From Pseudomonas costantinii (GTDB lineage: Bacteria; Pseudomonadota; Gammaproteobacteria; Pseudomonadales; Pseudomonadaceae), in NCBI RefSeq assembly GCF_001870435.1, contig NZ_MDDR01000057.1, forward strand, positions 1 to 64,000: 64,000 nucleotides of DNA, given 5' to 3'. Position numbers and translations under genes: made by a program. The notes beneath the pieces are model-generated. The model saw only the letters and a program-made list of their open reading frames with translations, did not search any database and was not told where the DNA came from. Shown here in pieces: positions 39,670 to 48,533 of this stretch. Within the stretch, counting starts at the first letter, position 1, and each line of letters begins with the position of its first letter.

Positions 39670-40674
39670 TCAGTTCCACAAACCGATTTTTTCCAGCTCC
39701 TGCTTGAAGTTCTCGCGGGTGATCAGCGTGACTTCGTCCATGGCGGTGTACTTCGGCGGCTCCTTGCCGGTGGTGACCCAGTCAAACATCATCTTCGCGG
39801 TGTTGTAGCCCTCGATGTGCGGGCTTGGCAGCATCGAACCGAAGAAGCCGCTGTTGGGTTTCTTCAATTCGCCAATGGCGTCGGTGCCATTGATGCCGAT
39901 CCCGATTACGTTGGCCGCCGCAAAACCGGCGCTTTCGGTGGCGCGCACGCCGCCCAGCACAGTGTTGTCGTTCATGCCGCCGATGATCAGGTTTTTCGCA
40001 CTACCGGGCAGCTTGACCAAGGCCGAGTTGGTCGCGTCCATGCTGCCCGGTACATCAAGGGTCTTGGCGGCGGTGAACAGGATATGGTCTTTGGGGAAGC
40101 CTGCGTCTTCCAGGGATTTGACCGAACCGTCGGTGCGTTTTTTACCGGTGTCGAGTTCGTTGAAGGTGTTGATCACCGCATAGGTGTCCTTCCAGTCCCA
40201 GCCACGTTTTTTCGCTTCAGCGGCCATCGCGGCACCCTGCTTCTGGCCGACTTCGAAAGCGGCCATGCCCAGGTACGGCACGTCTTCCATGAAGTTGCCC
40301 TTGGCATCGACAAAGCGATCATCCACCGCAATCACTTTCAAACCGTTGGCCTTGGCCTTGGCGACGATGGCCGGGCCAAGGGACACGTCCGGCGGGCAGA
40401 TCACAAAGCCCTTGGCGCCGTTGGCGGCCAGGCTGTCGATGGCCGACAGGGTTTTCTCGCCATCCGGCACCGCGATCTTGATCACCGTGAACCCATGCTC
40501 CTTGCCGGCTTTTTCGGCAAAGGCCCATTCAGTCTGGAACCACGGTTCTTCGGCCTGCTTGACCAGAAAACCAATCTTCACTTCTTCAGCGGCCAGCAAC
40601 AGGCCGCTCAAGCTCAGGGCCGAGACCGCTACAGCGGCGCAGCACAGGGAACGGATACCACGACGACGATTCAT
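39670..40674 (-). CDS. araF: L-arabinose ABC transporter substrate-binding protein
   Basis: 334 residues with a signal peptide (MNRRRGIRSLCCAAVAVSALSLSGLLLA, cleaved before AEEVKIGF). Periplasmic-binding-protein type I fold; KIGFLVKQAEEPWFQTEWAFAEKAGKEHGF, NGAKGFVICPPDVSLG, VIAVDDRFVDAKG and IGGMNDNTVLGGVRATESAG are close to E. coli AraF. It captures L-arabinose, and probably D-galactose, in the periplasm. It is first of the transporter trio and 39 bases downstream of the lactonase gene. Confidence 0.92.
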   Translation of the reverse strand: MNRRRGIRSLCCAAVAVSALSLSGLLLAAEEVKIGFLVKQAEEPWFQTEWAFAEKAGKEHGFTVIKIAVPDGEKTLSAIDSLAANGAKGFVICPPDVSLGPAIVAKAKANGLKVIAVDDRFVDAKGNFMEDVPYLGMAAFEVGQKQGAAMAAEAKKRGWDWKDTYAVINTFNELDTGKKRTDGSVKSLEDAGFPKDHILFTAAKTLDVPGSMDATNSALVKLPGSAKNLIIGGMNDNTVLGGVRATESAGFAAANVIGIGINGTDAIGELKKPNSGFFGSMLPSPHIEGYNTAKMMFDWVTTGKEPPKYTAMDEVTLITRENFKQELEKIGLWN

Positions 40675-40713
40675 ACGGGTGACTCCTTGTTGTTGTTTTT
40701 AAGTCTTGGTTGT

Positions 40714-41577
40714 TTAACCGGCAAAGCGGTGACAGGGTTTGCCTGGCACGTCGACCTCAATGGCCAATACCGCACCATCCAGAGGGTGATCCAATGGGCT
40801 GGCGGCGCTGGTGATATAGAGGGTGGTGAGGTTCGGGCCGCCGAATACGCAACTGGTGGGGCGGCTGACGGGCAACTCGATGACGCGGTCGACTTGACCT
40901 TCGGGCGTCAGGCGCAGCAAGCAACTGCCGTCCCAACGGGCGTTCCAGAGATAGCCTTCAGCGTCCATCGCCGAGCCATCCGGCCCGCCGCGCGGATGCG
41001 GGCCGAACCACACCTGCGCGGGGTCGAGTTGGCCATCGGGTTGGATCGAATGCCGGTACAGCGTGCCGTCCATGCTGTCGCCGAAATGCACGTGACTGCC
41101 GTCATCGCTCCAGAGCAAGGTATTGGGAATGCCCAGACCGTGCAGCAGCGGCGTGACCGTTGCATCGGCATCGATGCGAAACAGGCCACCGGAGCGTCGG
41201 GTGATCGGCAGGTCTTCGCCCTGCTCACCGATGTTGTTCTGCATGGTGCCCAGCCACAGTCGGCCCTGCGCATCGCAGCGCGCTTCATTGCCGCGGTTGC
41301 CGGGTTGCGGGTCGGCCACACAAAGCAGGGTCAAGGCTTCGGTTGTCAGGTCCAGCCGATAGACACCGCTGCTCAAGGTCACCAACGCATCGCCGCTTTC
41401 ACACGGGATAAACGCCGAAACGTGCTCGGGCAACTGCCAAACCTGCAATTGCCCGCCCATCAAGCGCAGCGCCTGTTTGCCGGCGATATTGACCCAATAC
41501 AGCGCCTGAGTCGGCGCGTCCCAAAACGGACCTTCGCCCAGTTGCGCACGGTGCGGGGTGACGGCGGTACACGACAT
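40714..41577 (-). CDS. SMP-30/gluconolactonase family L-arabinonolactonase
   Basis: 287 residues from the ATG at 41577, which has a perfect AGGAGG ribosome site. Six-bladed propeller of the SMP-30 family; the metal-binding residues are seen in LGEGPFWD (Glu), GIPNTLLWSDDG (Asn) and GPDGSAMDAEGYLW (Asp). It opens L-arabinono-1,4-lactone (and possibly D-galactonolactone) to the aldonate, the second step of the oxidative pathway. Position between the importer and the semialdehyde dehydrogenase fits. Confidence 0.88.
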   Translation of the reverse strand: MSCTAVTPHRAQLGEGPFWDAPTQALYWVNIAGKQALRLMGGQLQVWQLPEHVSAFIPCESGDALVTLSSGVYRLDLTTEALTLLCVADPQPGNRGNEARCDAQGRLWLGTMQNNIGEQGEDLPITRRSGGLFRIDADATVTPLLHGLGIPNTLLWSDDGSHVHFGDSMDGTLYRHSIQPDGQLDPAQVWFGPHPRGGPDGSAMDAEGYLWNARWDGSCLLRLTPEGQVDRVIELPVSRPTSCVFGGPNLTTLYITSAASPLDHPLDGAVLAIEVDVPGKPCHRFAG

Positions 41578-41608
41578 GAAGCCTCCTGGAGTGTTGTTCA
41601 GGTGCGTG

Positions 41609-43189
41609 TTACAGCGGGTCGCGAGATGGCGTGCCATCCACCAGCCGCTGAATACGCAACGGGTTAGCGTTTTTCAACGCGTCGGGCAGCAGGCTATCAG
41701 GGTAATTCTGGAAGCACACCGGGCGCAGGAAGCGGTCGATAGCCAGGGTACCGACCGAGGTGCCACGGGCGTCGGAGGTCGCAGGGTACGGCCCGCCATG
41801 CACCATCGAATCGCATACTTCTACGCCGGTCGGGTAGCCGTTGAGCAAGATGCGTCCGACTTTCTGTTCCAGCAGCGGCGTGAGCTCGGCGAACTGCTCG
41901 AAATCCGCCGGTTCGCCAATCATGGTCGCCGTCAGTTGACCGTGCAGGCCTTGCAAGGCGGCGCTGAGTTGGGCCTGATCGGCGACTTCAACAAATACCG
42001 TGGTAGGGCCAAACACTTCTTCTTGCAGCACTTCATCGCCGTCGATCAGCAGACTGGCATCGGCCTTGAACAGTTGCGGCTGTGCTTGATTGCCCGCTTG
42101 GGCACTGCCGGCTAAATGTTGAATGCCTGGGTGCGCCAAGAGCTTTTCCAGACCGCTGCCATAACTGCTCAAGGTCCCTGCGTTGAGCATGGTTTGCGCC
42201 GGTTGATCACCGATCAATTGCGCCACCTGTTGAGTGAACGCAGTAAAGGCGGGCGATGCGATGCCGATCACCAGGCCGGGGTTGGTGCAGAACTGACCAC
42301 AGCCCTGCACCACCGAGGCGGTCAGGTCGCGGGCGATGGTTGGCGCACGCGTGTCCAGCGCCTTGGGCAACACGATCACCGGGTTGATGCTCGACATCTC
42401 GGCAAATACCGGGATCGGCTGCGGGCGTGCCGCTGCCATATCACACAACGCGCGGCCGCCCTTGAGCGAGCCGGTAAAACCGACGGCCTGGATCGACGGG
42501 TGCTTGACCAGCGCTTCACCGACACCGCCACCGAAGATCATATTGAACACGCCCGCCGGCATCTCGGTGGCCTCGGCCGCTCGAATGATTGCATCGGCGA
42601 CGCATTCAGCCGTCGCCATATGCCCGCTGTGGGCCTTGAAGACCACCGGGCAGCCCGCCGCCAGCGCTGCGGCGGTGTCGCCACCGGCGGTGGAAAATGC
42701 CAGGGGGAAGTTGCTCGCACCAAACACCGCCACCGGGCCGAGGCCAATGCGGTACTGACGCAGGTCAGGACGCGGCAGTGGCTGGCGCTCGGGCAAGGCC
42801 TTGTCGATACGCGCGCCGTAGAAATCGCCACGACGCAACACGGTTGCGAACAGACGCATCTGGCCACTGGTACGCCCGCGTTCACCTTTGATGCGCGCGG
42901 CGGGCAACGCTGTTTCGCGGCAAACCAGCTCAACAAACTCATCGCCCAGCGCATCCAGCTCATCGGCCACCGCCTCCAGGAACTGCGCGCGGCGCGAAGC
43001 ACTTAACGCGCGGTACGCCGGGTAAGCCGCCGCCGCAGCTTTAGCGCCAGCGTCGACCTCTTCGGGAGTTGCCTGGTAAAAAACCTGAGGCAAGGCTTCG
43101 CCGGTGCTGGCGTCGACGCTCTTGAGCGTGACGCTGCCGTTGGCGCTGCGCTGGCCGCCGATGTAGTTGTGGCCGAGAAACTGGGTCAT
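41609..43189 (-). CDS. Alpha-ketoglutaric semialdehyde dehydrogenase (2,5-dioxovalerate dehydrogenase)
   Basis: 526 residues from MTQFLGHNYIGGQRSANGS. Aldehyde dehydrogenase superfamily: NAD(P)-binding segment FTGSLKGGRAL, catalytic Glu in FAEMSSINPV and catalytic Cys in GQFCTNPG. The insertion-rich length and sequence style match the KGSADH group that takes 2,5-dioxopentanoate to 2-oxoglutarate, the last step of arabinose, glucarate and galactarate oxidation. Ten bases after araD1, so probably coupled. Confidence 0.9.
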   Translation of the reverse strand: MTQFLGHNYIGGQRSANGSVTLKSVDASTGEALPQVFYQATPEEVDAGAKAAAAAYPAYRALSASRRAQFLEAVADELDALGDEFVELVCRETALPAARIKGERGRTSGQMRLFATVLRRGDFYGARIDKALPERQPLPRPDLRQYRIGLGPVAVFGASNFPLAFSTAGGDTAAALAAGCPVVFKAHSGHMATAECVADAIIRAAEATEMPAGVFNMIFGGGVGEALVKHPSIQAVGFTGSLKGGRALCDMAAARPQPIPVFAEMSSINPVIVLPKALDTRAPTIARDLTASVVQGCGQFCTNPGLVIGIASPAFTAFTQQVAQLIGDQPAQTMLNAGTLSSYGSGLEKLLAHPGIQHLAGSAQAGNQAQPQLFKADASLLIDGDEVLQEEVFGPTTVFVEVADQAQLSAALQGLHGQLTATMIGEPADFEQFAELTPLLEQKVGRILLNGYPTGVEVCDSMVHGGPYPATSDARGTSVGTLAIDRFLRPVCFQNYPDSLLPDALKNANPLRIQRLVDGTPSRDPL

Positions 43190-43199
43190 GGAGGGCTCC

Positions 43200-44189
43200 T
43201 TAAAGGGTGACGACGTTGCCGGGTTCGAACACCGCGTCAGCACTGCCGACCGCGTTAATCAACGGCGCGCCGAACTCGGCCTGGCTGATCTCGAACACAT
43301 CGCCCGGTTGGGTACGTATACCGTCGGCGAATGACAGGGTGGCGGTGCCGAAGAAGTGAATATGCACATCGCCGGGCGTCAGGAACTGGTTGTATTTGAA
43401 GTGGTGGTACTCGAGGTTTTCCAGGCTGTGGCACATATTGGCTTCGCCACTGAGGAATTCGTTTTCCCAAATGACTTTACCGTCGCGCAGGAGACGGCTG
43501 GTGCCGGCCAGGTGCTGGGGCAACTCACCCACGCGCAGCTCTGGGCCATAGCTGCAACTGCGCAGCTTGGAATGGGCCAGGTACAGGTAATTCTTGCGTT
43601 CCATCACGTGGTCGGAGAACTCGTTACCCACCGCAAAACCCAGGCGATAGGGCTTACGGTCATGGCCGATCACGTACAGGCCGCCGATCTCCGGCTCTTC
43701 ACCCGCGTCATCGGCAAACGGCGGTACAGGAAAGGCTTGGCCAGGACGCACCACAATGCTGCCGTCGCCCTTGTAGAACCACTCCGGTTGGACGCCTGCT
43801 TGGCCGGAGGCAGGCTTGCCGCCCTCCACGCCCCATTTGAAGATGCGCATGGTGTCGGTCAATGCGCTGTCGTCACCGCCCTGGTGCATCTTGTCCCGCG
43901 CCGAGGCGCTGCCGAGGTGGGTCAGGCCGGTGCCGCTGATCAGCATATGTGCCGGGTCCGGATGGTCGAGTGGCGGCAGGATTTTCAGATCGGCCAGCAG
44001 CGCAGCGTAGTCATGACTTTCGCCCAGGCCAAGGCTCTGCACCTGTTGCGCCAGGCCCACACCGGCCTCGATGGCAGCCAACGCCAACTCGCGCACGCTG
44101 CGGGCGGTCTGAACTTCACGCAGTGTGCTGCCTTCTACCACGCCGACGCGGCGCTCACCGTTACGTAATTCGAACTGAACTAAACGCAT
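43200..44189 (-). CDS. araD1: AraD1-family 2-keto-3-deoxy-L-arabonate dehydratase
   Basis: 329 residues of the fumarylacetoacetate-hydrolase-like fold. The sequence opens MRLVQFELRNGERRVGVVEG, and SGTGLTHLGSASARDKMH, GLYVIGHDRKPYRLGFAVGNEFSDHVMERKNY and ELRVGELPQHLAGTS are typical of the GguC/AraD1 group. Genetic work on Pseudomonas assigned this family to dehydrating 2-keto-3-deoxy-L-arabonate to 2,5-dioxopentanoate, replacing the aldolase-type AraD of Azospirillum. The flanking semialdehyde dehydrogenase uses that product. Confidence 0.87.
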   Translation of the reverse strand: MRLVQFELRNGERRVGVVEGSTLREVQTARSVRELALAAIEAGVGLAQQVQSLGLGESHDYAALLADLKILPPLDHPDPAHMLISGTGLTHLGSASARDKMHQGGDDSALTDTMRIFKWGVEGGKPASGQAGVQPEWFYKGDGSIVVRPGQAFPVPPFADDAGEEPEIGGLYVIGHDRKPYRLGFAVGNEFSDHVMERKNYLYLAHSKLRSCSYGPELRVGELPQHLAGTSRLLRDGKVIWENEFLSGEANMCHSLENLEYHHFKYNQFLTPGDVHIHFFGTATLSFADGIRTQPGDVFEISQAEFGAPLINAVGSADAVFEPGNVVTL

Positions 44190-44204
44190 GAAACTTCTCC
44201 CAGA

Positions 44205-45527
44205 TTAAGTCCGTGTAGCGCCACGGGCGCTGGCGGCGAATTGGTCAGCGGGCAGCACGTGCTTGCGCTCCAGCAGGCGGTAAACCACACCGGTGAGCAG
44301 CAAGCCGAACACCATCACCCCAGACAGGAAGTACAAGCCTGAGGCCAGGTTGCCGGTGTACTCCTTGAGCGCGCCAATCACGAACGGACCGATATAGCCG
44401 CCGAGGTTGCCCACCGAGTTGATCAAGGCAATGCCCGCGGCCGCGCTGGCACCGGCGAAAAACCGTCCCGGCAAGGTCCAGAACACCGCCGTGCAGGAAA
44501 ACAGCGCGAACGCCACCAGGCACAGCGCCGCCAGTTGCAGCACCGGCACACTCAGCCAGGCGCTGAGAAACAGGCCGATGGCGCCGAGCACATACAGCAC
44601 CGCGAGATGGCCGTAGCGATCGTTCAAGCGGTCGGAGCTGCGCGGGATGATCAACAGCCCGACGATTCCGAAGATATACGGCACGGCGGACACAAAGCCG
44701 GTGACCAGGTCACTGCCGCCGAACTGCTTGATCAAGGTCGGCAACCATAGGCCCAGGCCGTAAATGCTCAAGGTCACCGGCAGGTAGAACAGCGCCAGCA
44801 GCAACACGCGCTTGTCTTTAAGCGCATGCAACGGATTGCCATGGCGGGTCTGGCCGTAGGCTTGCAGGTCTTTATTCAGCTCGCCGGTGAGCCAGATTTT
44901 TTCATCTTCGCTCATCCAGTTGACCTGTTTCGGCCCATCCGGCAGATAGCGCAGTACCGGCCAGGTCAGCAGAAGCGCCGGGGTGCCGATCACAATAAAC
45001 AGCCACTGCCAGCCATGCAGGCCGAAGATCCCGTCCATGCCCAGCAGGCCGCCGGAGACGGGGCCGGTGATCATCATCGCGATGGGTTGGGACAGGATGA
45101 ACAGCCCGAGGATCTTGCCGCGATGGCGTACCGGGAACCATTGGGTGATGTAGTAGAGAACGCCCGGAAAGAACCCGGCCTCCGCCGCACCGAGCAGAAA
45201 GCGCATCACATAGAAGCTGTGAGGCCCCTGGACGAAAGCCATGCCGATGGTGATGGCGCCCCAGGTGAGCATGATCCGCGCAAACCAGCGCCGCGCACCG
45301 AAACGGTCGAGCATCAGGTTGCTGGGGATCTCGAAAAGAAAATAGCCAATAAAGAACAGCCCTGCCCCCAGGCCATACGCCGCGTCACCGATGCCGACAT
45401 CGGCGCCCATGTGCAATTTGGCAAAGCCCACGGCAGAGCGGTCCACATAGGCGACCAGGTACAGCAGGATCAGGAAGGGAATCAGTTTCAGCGTGATGCG
45501 CCGAATAAGCCGCAGTTCCTGGCTCAT
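44205..45527 (-). CDS. MFS transporter, anion:cation symporter family (sugar-acid uptake)
   Basis: 440 residues, about twelve membrane spans. VDRSAVGFAKLHM, the GYFLFEIPSNLMLDRFGARRW segment and RFLLGAAEAGFFPGVLYYITQWFP are characteristic of the ACS group (ExuT, GudP, phthalate and hexuronate transporters). In this cluster it probably imports L-arabonate, galactonate or a related aldonate formed in the periplasm. First gene of the minus-strand operon, transcribed away from the dehydratase; the shared promoter region holds two GntR-type sites. Confidence 0.88.
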   Translation of the reverse strand: MSQELRLIRRITLKLIPFLILLYLVAYVDRSAVGFAKLHMGADVGIGDAAYGLGAGLFFIGYFLFEIPSNLMLDRFGARRWFARIMLTWGAITIGMAFVQGPHSFYVMRFLLGAAEAGFFPGVLYYITQWFPVRHRGKILGLFILSQPIAMMITGPVSGGLLGMDGIFGLHGWQWLFIVIGTPALLLTWPVLRYLPDGPKQVNWMSEDEKIWLTGELNKDLQAYGQTRHGNPLHALKDKRVLLLALFYLPVTLSIYGLGLWLPTLIKQFGGSDLVTGFVSAVPYIFGIVGLLIIPRSSDRLNDRYGHLAVLYVLGAIGLFLSAWLSVPVLQLAALCLVAFALFSCTAVFWTLPGRFFAGASAAAGIALINSVGNLGGYIGPFVIGALKEYTGNLASGLYFLSGVMVFGLLLTGVVYRLLERKHVLPADQFAASARGATRT

Positions 45528-45619
45528 GGGGTCGATCTCCGATTGTTGTTTTTATAGAAGCTCGGGGGACGCCTCTCGCGAAAATCCGCCAGGGCAATAC
45601 CTCAGTTGAAGCCGACTAT

Positions 45620-45632
45620 ATAGTATGACTAT
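45620..45632. promoter_or_regulatory. GntR-type operator 1 in the arabinose divergent promoter
   Basis: ATAGTATGACTAT is a palindrome of TAGT and ACTA arms around a 3-base centre. It shares ATAGTCATAC, read on the opposite strand, with the second site 72 bases away. It lies 93 bases upstream of the MFS transporter start. FCD-type GntR regulators usually bind such short palindromes; the regulator encoded downstream of the dehydratase is the obvious candidate. Confidence 0.6.
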
Positions 45633-45691
45633 TTGCAAAACAACTCTTCCAAAGCATCGATTTTGCGCTTATGTTTAAGCACGCATAGAAC

Positions 45692-45706
45692 ATATAGTCA
45701 TACAAT
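45692..45706. promoter_or_regulatory. GntR-type operator 2 in the arabinose divergent promoter
   Basis: ATATAGTCATACAAT contains TAGT-CAT-ACaA, a near copy of the palindrome at 45620-45632 in the other orientation. It ends 14 bases before the dehydratase ATG, so occupancy would block transcription or translation start there. Confidence 0.6.
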
Positions 45707-45719
45707 AAGAGAATCGATC

Positions 45720-47456
45720 ATGCCTGATAAAAAGCCCGGCCTACGCTCCGCCCAGTGGTTTGGTACTGCCGACAAGAACGGCTTCATGTACCGCAGCTGG
45801 ATGAAGAACCAGGGCATTGCCGACCATCAGTTTCATGGCAAGCCGATCATCGGTATCTGCAATACCTGGTCGGAGCTGACGCCGTGCAACGCGCACTTCC
45901 GGCAGATCGCCGAACACGTCAAACGCGGCGTGATTGAAGCCGGTGGCTTCCCCGTGGAGTTCCCGGTGTTCTCTAACGGCGAATCCAACCTTCGACCGAC
46001 GGCCATGCTCACCCGCAACCTGGCGAGCATGGATGTGGAGGAAGCCATTCGCGGCAATCCGATTGACGGCGTGGTGCTGCTGACCGGCTGCGACAAGACC
46101 ACCCCCGCCCTGCTGATGGGCGCCGCCAGTTGCGACGTGCCGGCCATCGTGGTCACCGGTGGGCCGATGCTCAATGGCAAGCACAAGGGCCAGGACATCG
46201 GCTCCGGCACGGTGGTGTGGCAGCTCAGCGAACAGGTCAAGGCGGGCACCATTACCCTGGATGATTTCCTTGCGGCCGAGGGCGGCATGTCGCGTTCGGC
46301 GGGCACCTGCAACACCATGGGCACCGCGTCGACCATGGCCTGCATGGCCGAGGCACTCGGTACTTCCCTGCCCCACAACGCGGCGATTCCGGCGGTGGAT
46401 GCGCGACGTTATGTGCTGGCGCACATGTCCGGCATGCGCGCGGTGGAGATGGTGCGCGAAGACTTGAAGCTGTCGAAAATTCTCACCAAAGAGGCGTTTG
46501 AAAATGCGATCCGCGTGAACGCAGCCATCGGCGGTTCGACCAACGCGGTGATTCACTTGAAAGCCATCGCCGGGCGTATCGGCGTCGAACTCGACCTGGA
46601 TGACTGGACCCGTATGGGGCGAGGCGTGCCGACCATCGTCGACCTGCAACCGTCGGGGCGTTTCCTGATGGAAGAGTTTTACTATGCCGGTGGCTTGCCC
46701 GCTGTGCTGCGTCGCCTGGGCGAAGCCAACCTGATTCCGCATCCGAATGCCTTGACCGTGAACGGTAAGTCCCTCGGCGAAAACACCAAGGACTCGCCAA
46801 TCTATGGTCAGGACGAAGTGATCCGCACCCTCGACAACCCGATCCGCGCCGACGGCGGTATCTGCGTGCTGCGTGGCAACCTGGCCCCGCTGGGCGCCGT
46901 GCTCAAACCGTCAGCGGCCAGCCCTGAGCTGATGCAGCACCGTGGCCGTGCGGTGGTGTTCGAGAATTTCGACATGTACAAGGCACGTATCAACGACCCG
47001 GAATTGGACGTGGATGCCAACTCGATCCTGGTCATGAAAAACTGCGGGCCCAAAGGTTACCCAGGCATGGCGGAAGTCGGCAACATGGGGCTGCCGGCCA
47101 AACTGCTGGCCCAGGGTGTGACCGATATGGTGCGAATCTCCGACGCGCGCATGAGTGGCACCGCCTACGGCACGGTGGTGTTGCACGTAGCGCCGGAAGC
47201 CGCTGCCGGTGGACCGTTGGCCACGGTGCAGGAAGGTGACTGGATCGAACTCGACTGTGCCAATGGTCGCTTGCACCTGGACATCCCCGACGCAGAGCTG
47301 GCGGCGCGCATGGCCGACCTCGCACCACCGCAGAAGTTGATCGTCGGAGGCTACCGCCAGCTGTACATCGACCATGTGCTGCAGGCTGATCAAGGTTGCG
47401 ACTTTGACTTCCTGGTGGGCTGCCGTGGAGCTGAAGTCCCGCGTCATTCCCACTAA
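45720..47456 (+). CDS. araC: IlvD/Edd family L-arabonate dehydratase
   Basis: 578 residues from the ATG at 45720 (MPDKKPGLRSAQWFGTADKNGFMYRSWMKNQG). Iron-sulfur ligands are visible in TGCDKTTPA and GTCNTMGTAS, and the EGGMSRSAGTC and RISDARMSGTAYGTVVLH blocks are family hallmarks. It dehydrates L-arabonate to 2-keto-3-deoxy-L-arabonate using an Fe-S cluster and Mg2+. The opening NGFMYRSW resembles pentonate dehydratases rather than the biosynthetic IlvD. The symbol araC follows Azospirillum usage and is unrelated to the E. coli regulator. Divergent from the rest of the pathway. Confidence 0.9.
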   Translation: MPDKKPGLRSAQWFGTADKNGFMYRSWMKNQGIADHQFHGKPIIGICNTWSELTPCNAHFRQIAEHVKRGVIEAGGFPVEFPVFSNGESNLRPTAMLTRNLASMDVEEAIRGNPIDGVVLLTGCDKTTPALLMGAASCDVPAIVVTGGPMLNGKHKGQDIGSGTVVWQLSEQVKAGTITLDDFLAAEGGMSRSAGTCNTMGTASTMACMAEALGTSLPHNAAIPAVDARRYVLAHMSGMRAVEMVREDLKLSKILTKEAFENAIRVNAAIGGSTNAVIHLKAIAGRIGVELDLDDWTRMGRGVPTIVDLQPSGRFLMEEFYYAGGLPAVLRRLGEANLIPHPNALTVNGKSLGENTKDSPIYGQDEVIRTLDNPIRADGGICVLRGNLAPLGAVLKPSAASPELMQHRGRAVVFENFDMYKARINDPELDVDANSILVMKNCGPKGYPGMAEVGNMGLPAKLLAQGVTDMVRISDARMSGTAYGTVVLHVAPEAAAGGPLATVQEGDWIELDCANGRLHLDIPDAELAARMADLAPPQKLIVGGYRQLYIDHVLQADQGCDFDFLVGCRGAEVPRHSH

Positions 47457-47503
47457 TTGGGATGCTATGATGCCGCCTATTTAGCCAGAGCATCCCTTTC
47501 GTT

Positions 47504-48226
47504 ATGGATCACCAGCCGCCCAAGCCACGCAAGAGCATGCATGCCCAGATCGTTCAGGACTTGGGCATGCACATCGTTTCCGGTCGCTTCAAGCCTGAAG
47601 AAAAACTGCCCCTGGAGGCCACGCTCTGCGAGGAATACAAGGTCAGCCGCTCGGTGTTGCGGGAGGCCACGCGAGTGCTCAGCGCCAAGGGCCTGGTGTA
47701 TTCCAAGCCACGGGTCGGTGCGGTGGTGCGACCTCGCTTGAAATGGCATTTGCTCGACCCGGACGTGCTGTCCTGGTTGATGCAGTCCACGCCCCACAGT
47801 GAGTTCTTCAACACCCTGGCCGGGGTGCGCCGCATCCTTGAGCCGGAAATCGCCGCGATGGCCGCAACCACCGCCACCGATGAAGACATCGCGACCATCG
47901 AGAAAGCCTACCAGGGCATGGAAACCGCGAAGACCCACGACGCCCTGTTGCAGGCCGACCTGGACTTCCACCGTGCCATTGCCGAGGCCACTCGCAACGA
48001 CCTGCTCGCCTACATGTGCAATATGCTGTCGCTGCCGCTGCGCGAGTCGATCAATATCACCAACCGCCGCCCGGATATCCAGGGTCTCAGCCTGCCTCGG
48101 CACAAAGCGATCCTCACCGCGATCCAGAACCGCGACGCCCTCGGCGCCCGGCATGCATCGCTGGTGCAGTTGGATGACACGCGGGTTGCGCTGGATACGG
48201 TGATGAATGTGCTGACGCCGCTTTGA
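47504..48226 (+). CDS. GntR family regulator, FadR/FCD subfamily
   Basis: 240 residues. Winged helix at about 10-75: MHAQIVQDLGMHIVSGRFKPEEKLPLEATLCEEYKVSRSVLREATRVLSAKGLV. The C-terminal FCD domain holds metal or ligand residues in LQADLDFHRAIAEATRNDLL and LPRHKAILTAIQNRD. It is 47 bases downstream of the dehydratase and probably cotranscribed, repressing both arms of the arabinose cluster through the ATAGTCATAC sites until a pathway intermediate such as a keto-deoxy acid binds. Confidence 0.9.
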   Translation: MDHQPPKPRKSMHAQIVQDLGMHIVSGRFKPEEKLPLEATLCEEYKVSRSVLREATRVLSAKGLVYSKPRVGAVVRPRLKWHLLDPDVLSWLMQSTPHSEFFNTLAGVRRILEPEIAAMAATTATDEDIATIEKAYQGMETAKTHDALLQADLDFHRAIAEATRNDLLAYMCNMLSLPLRESINITNRRPDIQGLSLPRHKAILTAIQNRDALGARHASLVQLDDTRVALDTVMNVLTPL

Positions 48227-48254
48227 CGCTGGGGCAGTCAGACTATGCGGCGAC

Positions 48255-48500
48255 TGACACGTCCCTCATTGCGGCATAGGTGTCTATATCTCTTTTTTAT
48301 GGCTTGGGCTCTGTGGTTGTCGCTAGGCCGCTGGGTACATATCCGTTTTTTGGGTAACGGCCGCGTATGGTTCCGCTCTTACAGCGGGTCACTTTTGGAA
48401 AAGCCCCAAAGTAAGTCGCTGTAAGAGCGAAACCAATAGCAGCCGTTACCCAAGCAACGGATATGCACCCAATCTACCGAAAAAACGGCCAACCCAAAGG
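48255..48500. repeat. Long intergenic inverted-repeat element, copy B (short form)
   Basis: Between the convergent 3' ends of the GntR gene and the TonB receptor. The left arm (TGCGGCATAGGTGTCTA, GGGTACATATCCGTT, GGGTAACGGCCGCGTATGG, TCTTACAGCGGGTCACTTTTGG) runs straight into the inverted right arm (TCGCTGTAAGAGCGAAACC, CAGCCGTTACCCAAGC, AACGGATATGCACCC) with almost no interior. This is the minimal hairpin form of copies A and C. No coding potential. Confidence 0.8.
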
Positions 48501-48533
48501 GGATAGGCACATCCTGCGACCGGCTTAACCAGG

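Noticed and set aside
39601..41667. 688-codon plus-strand open frame
   Set aside because: Antisense to araF and the lactonase, both of which have clear families and ribosome sites; no domain is recognisable in the frame.
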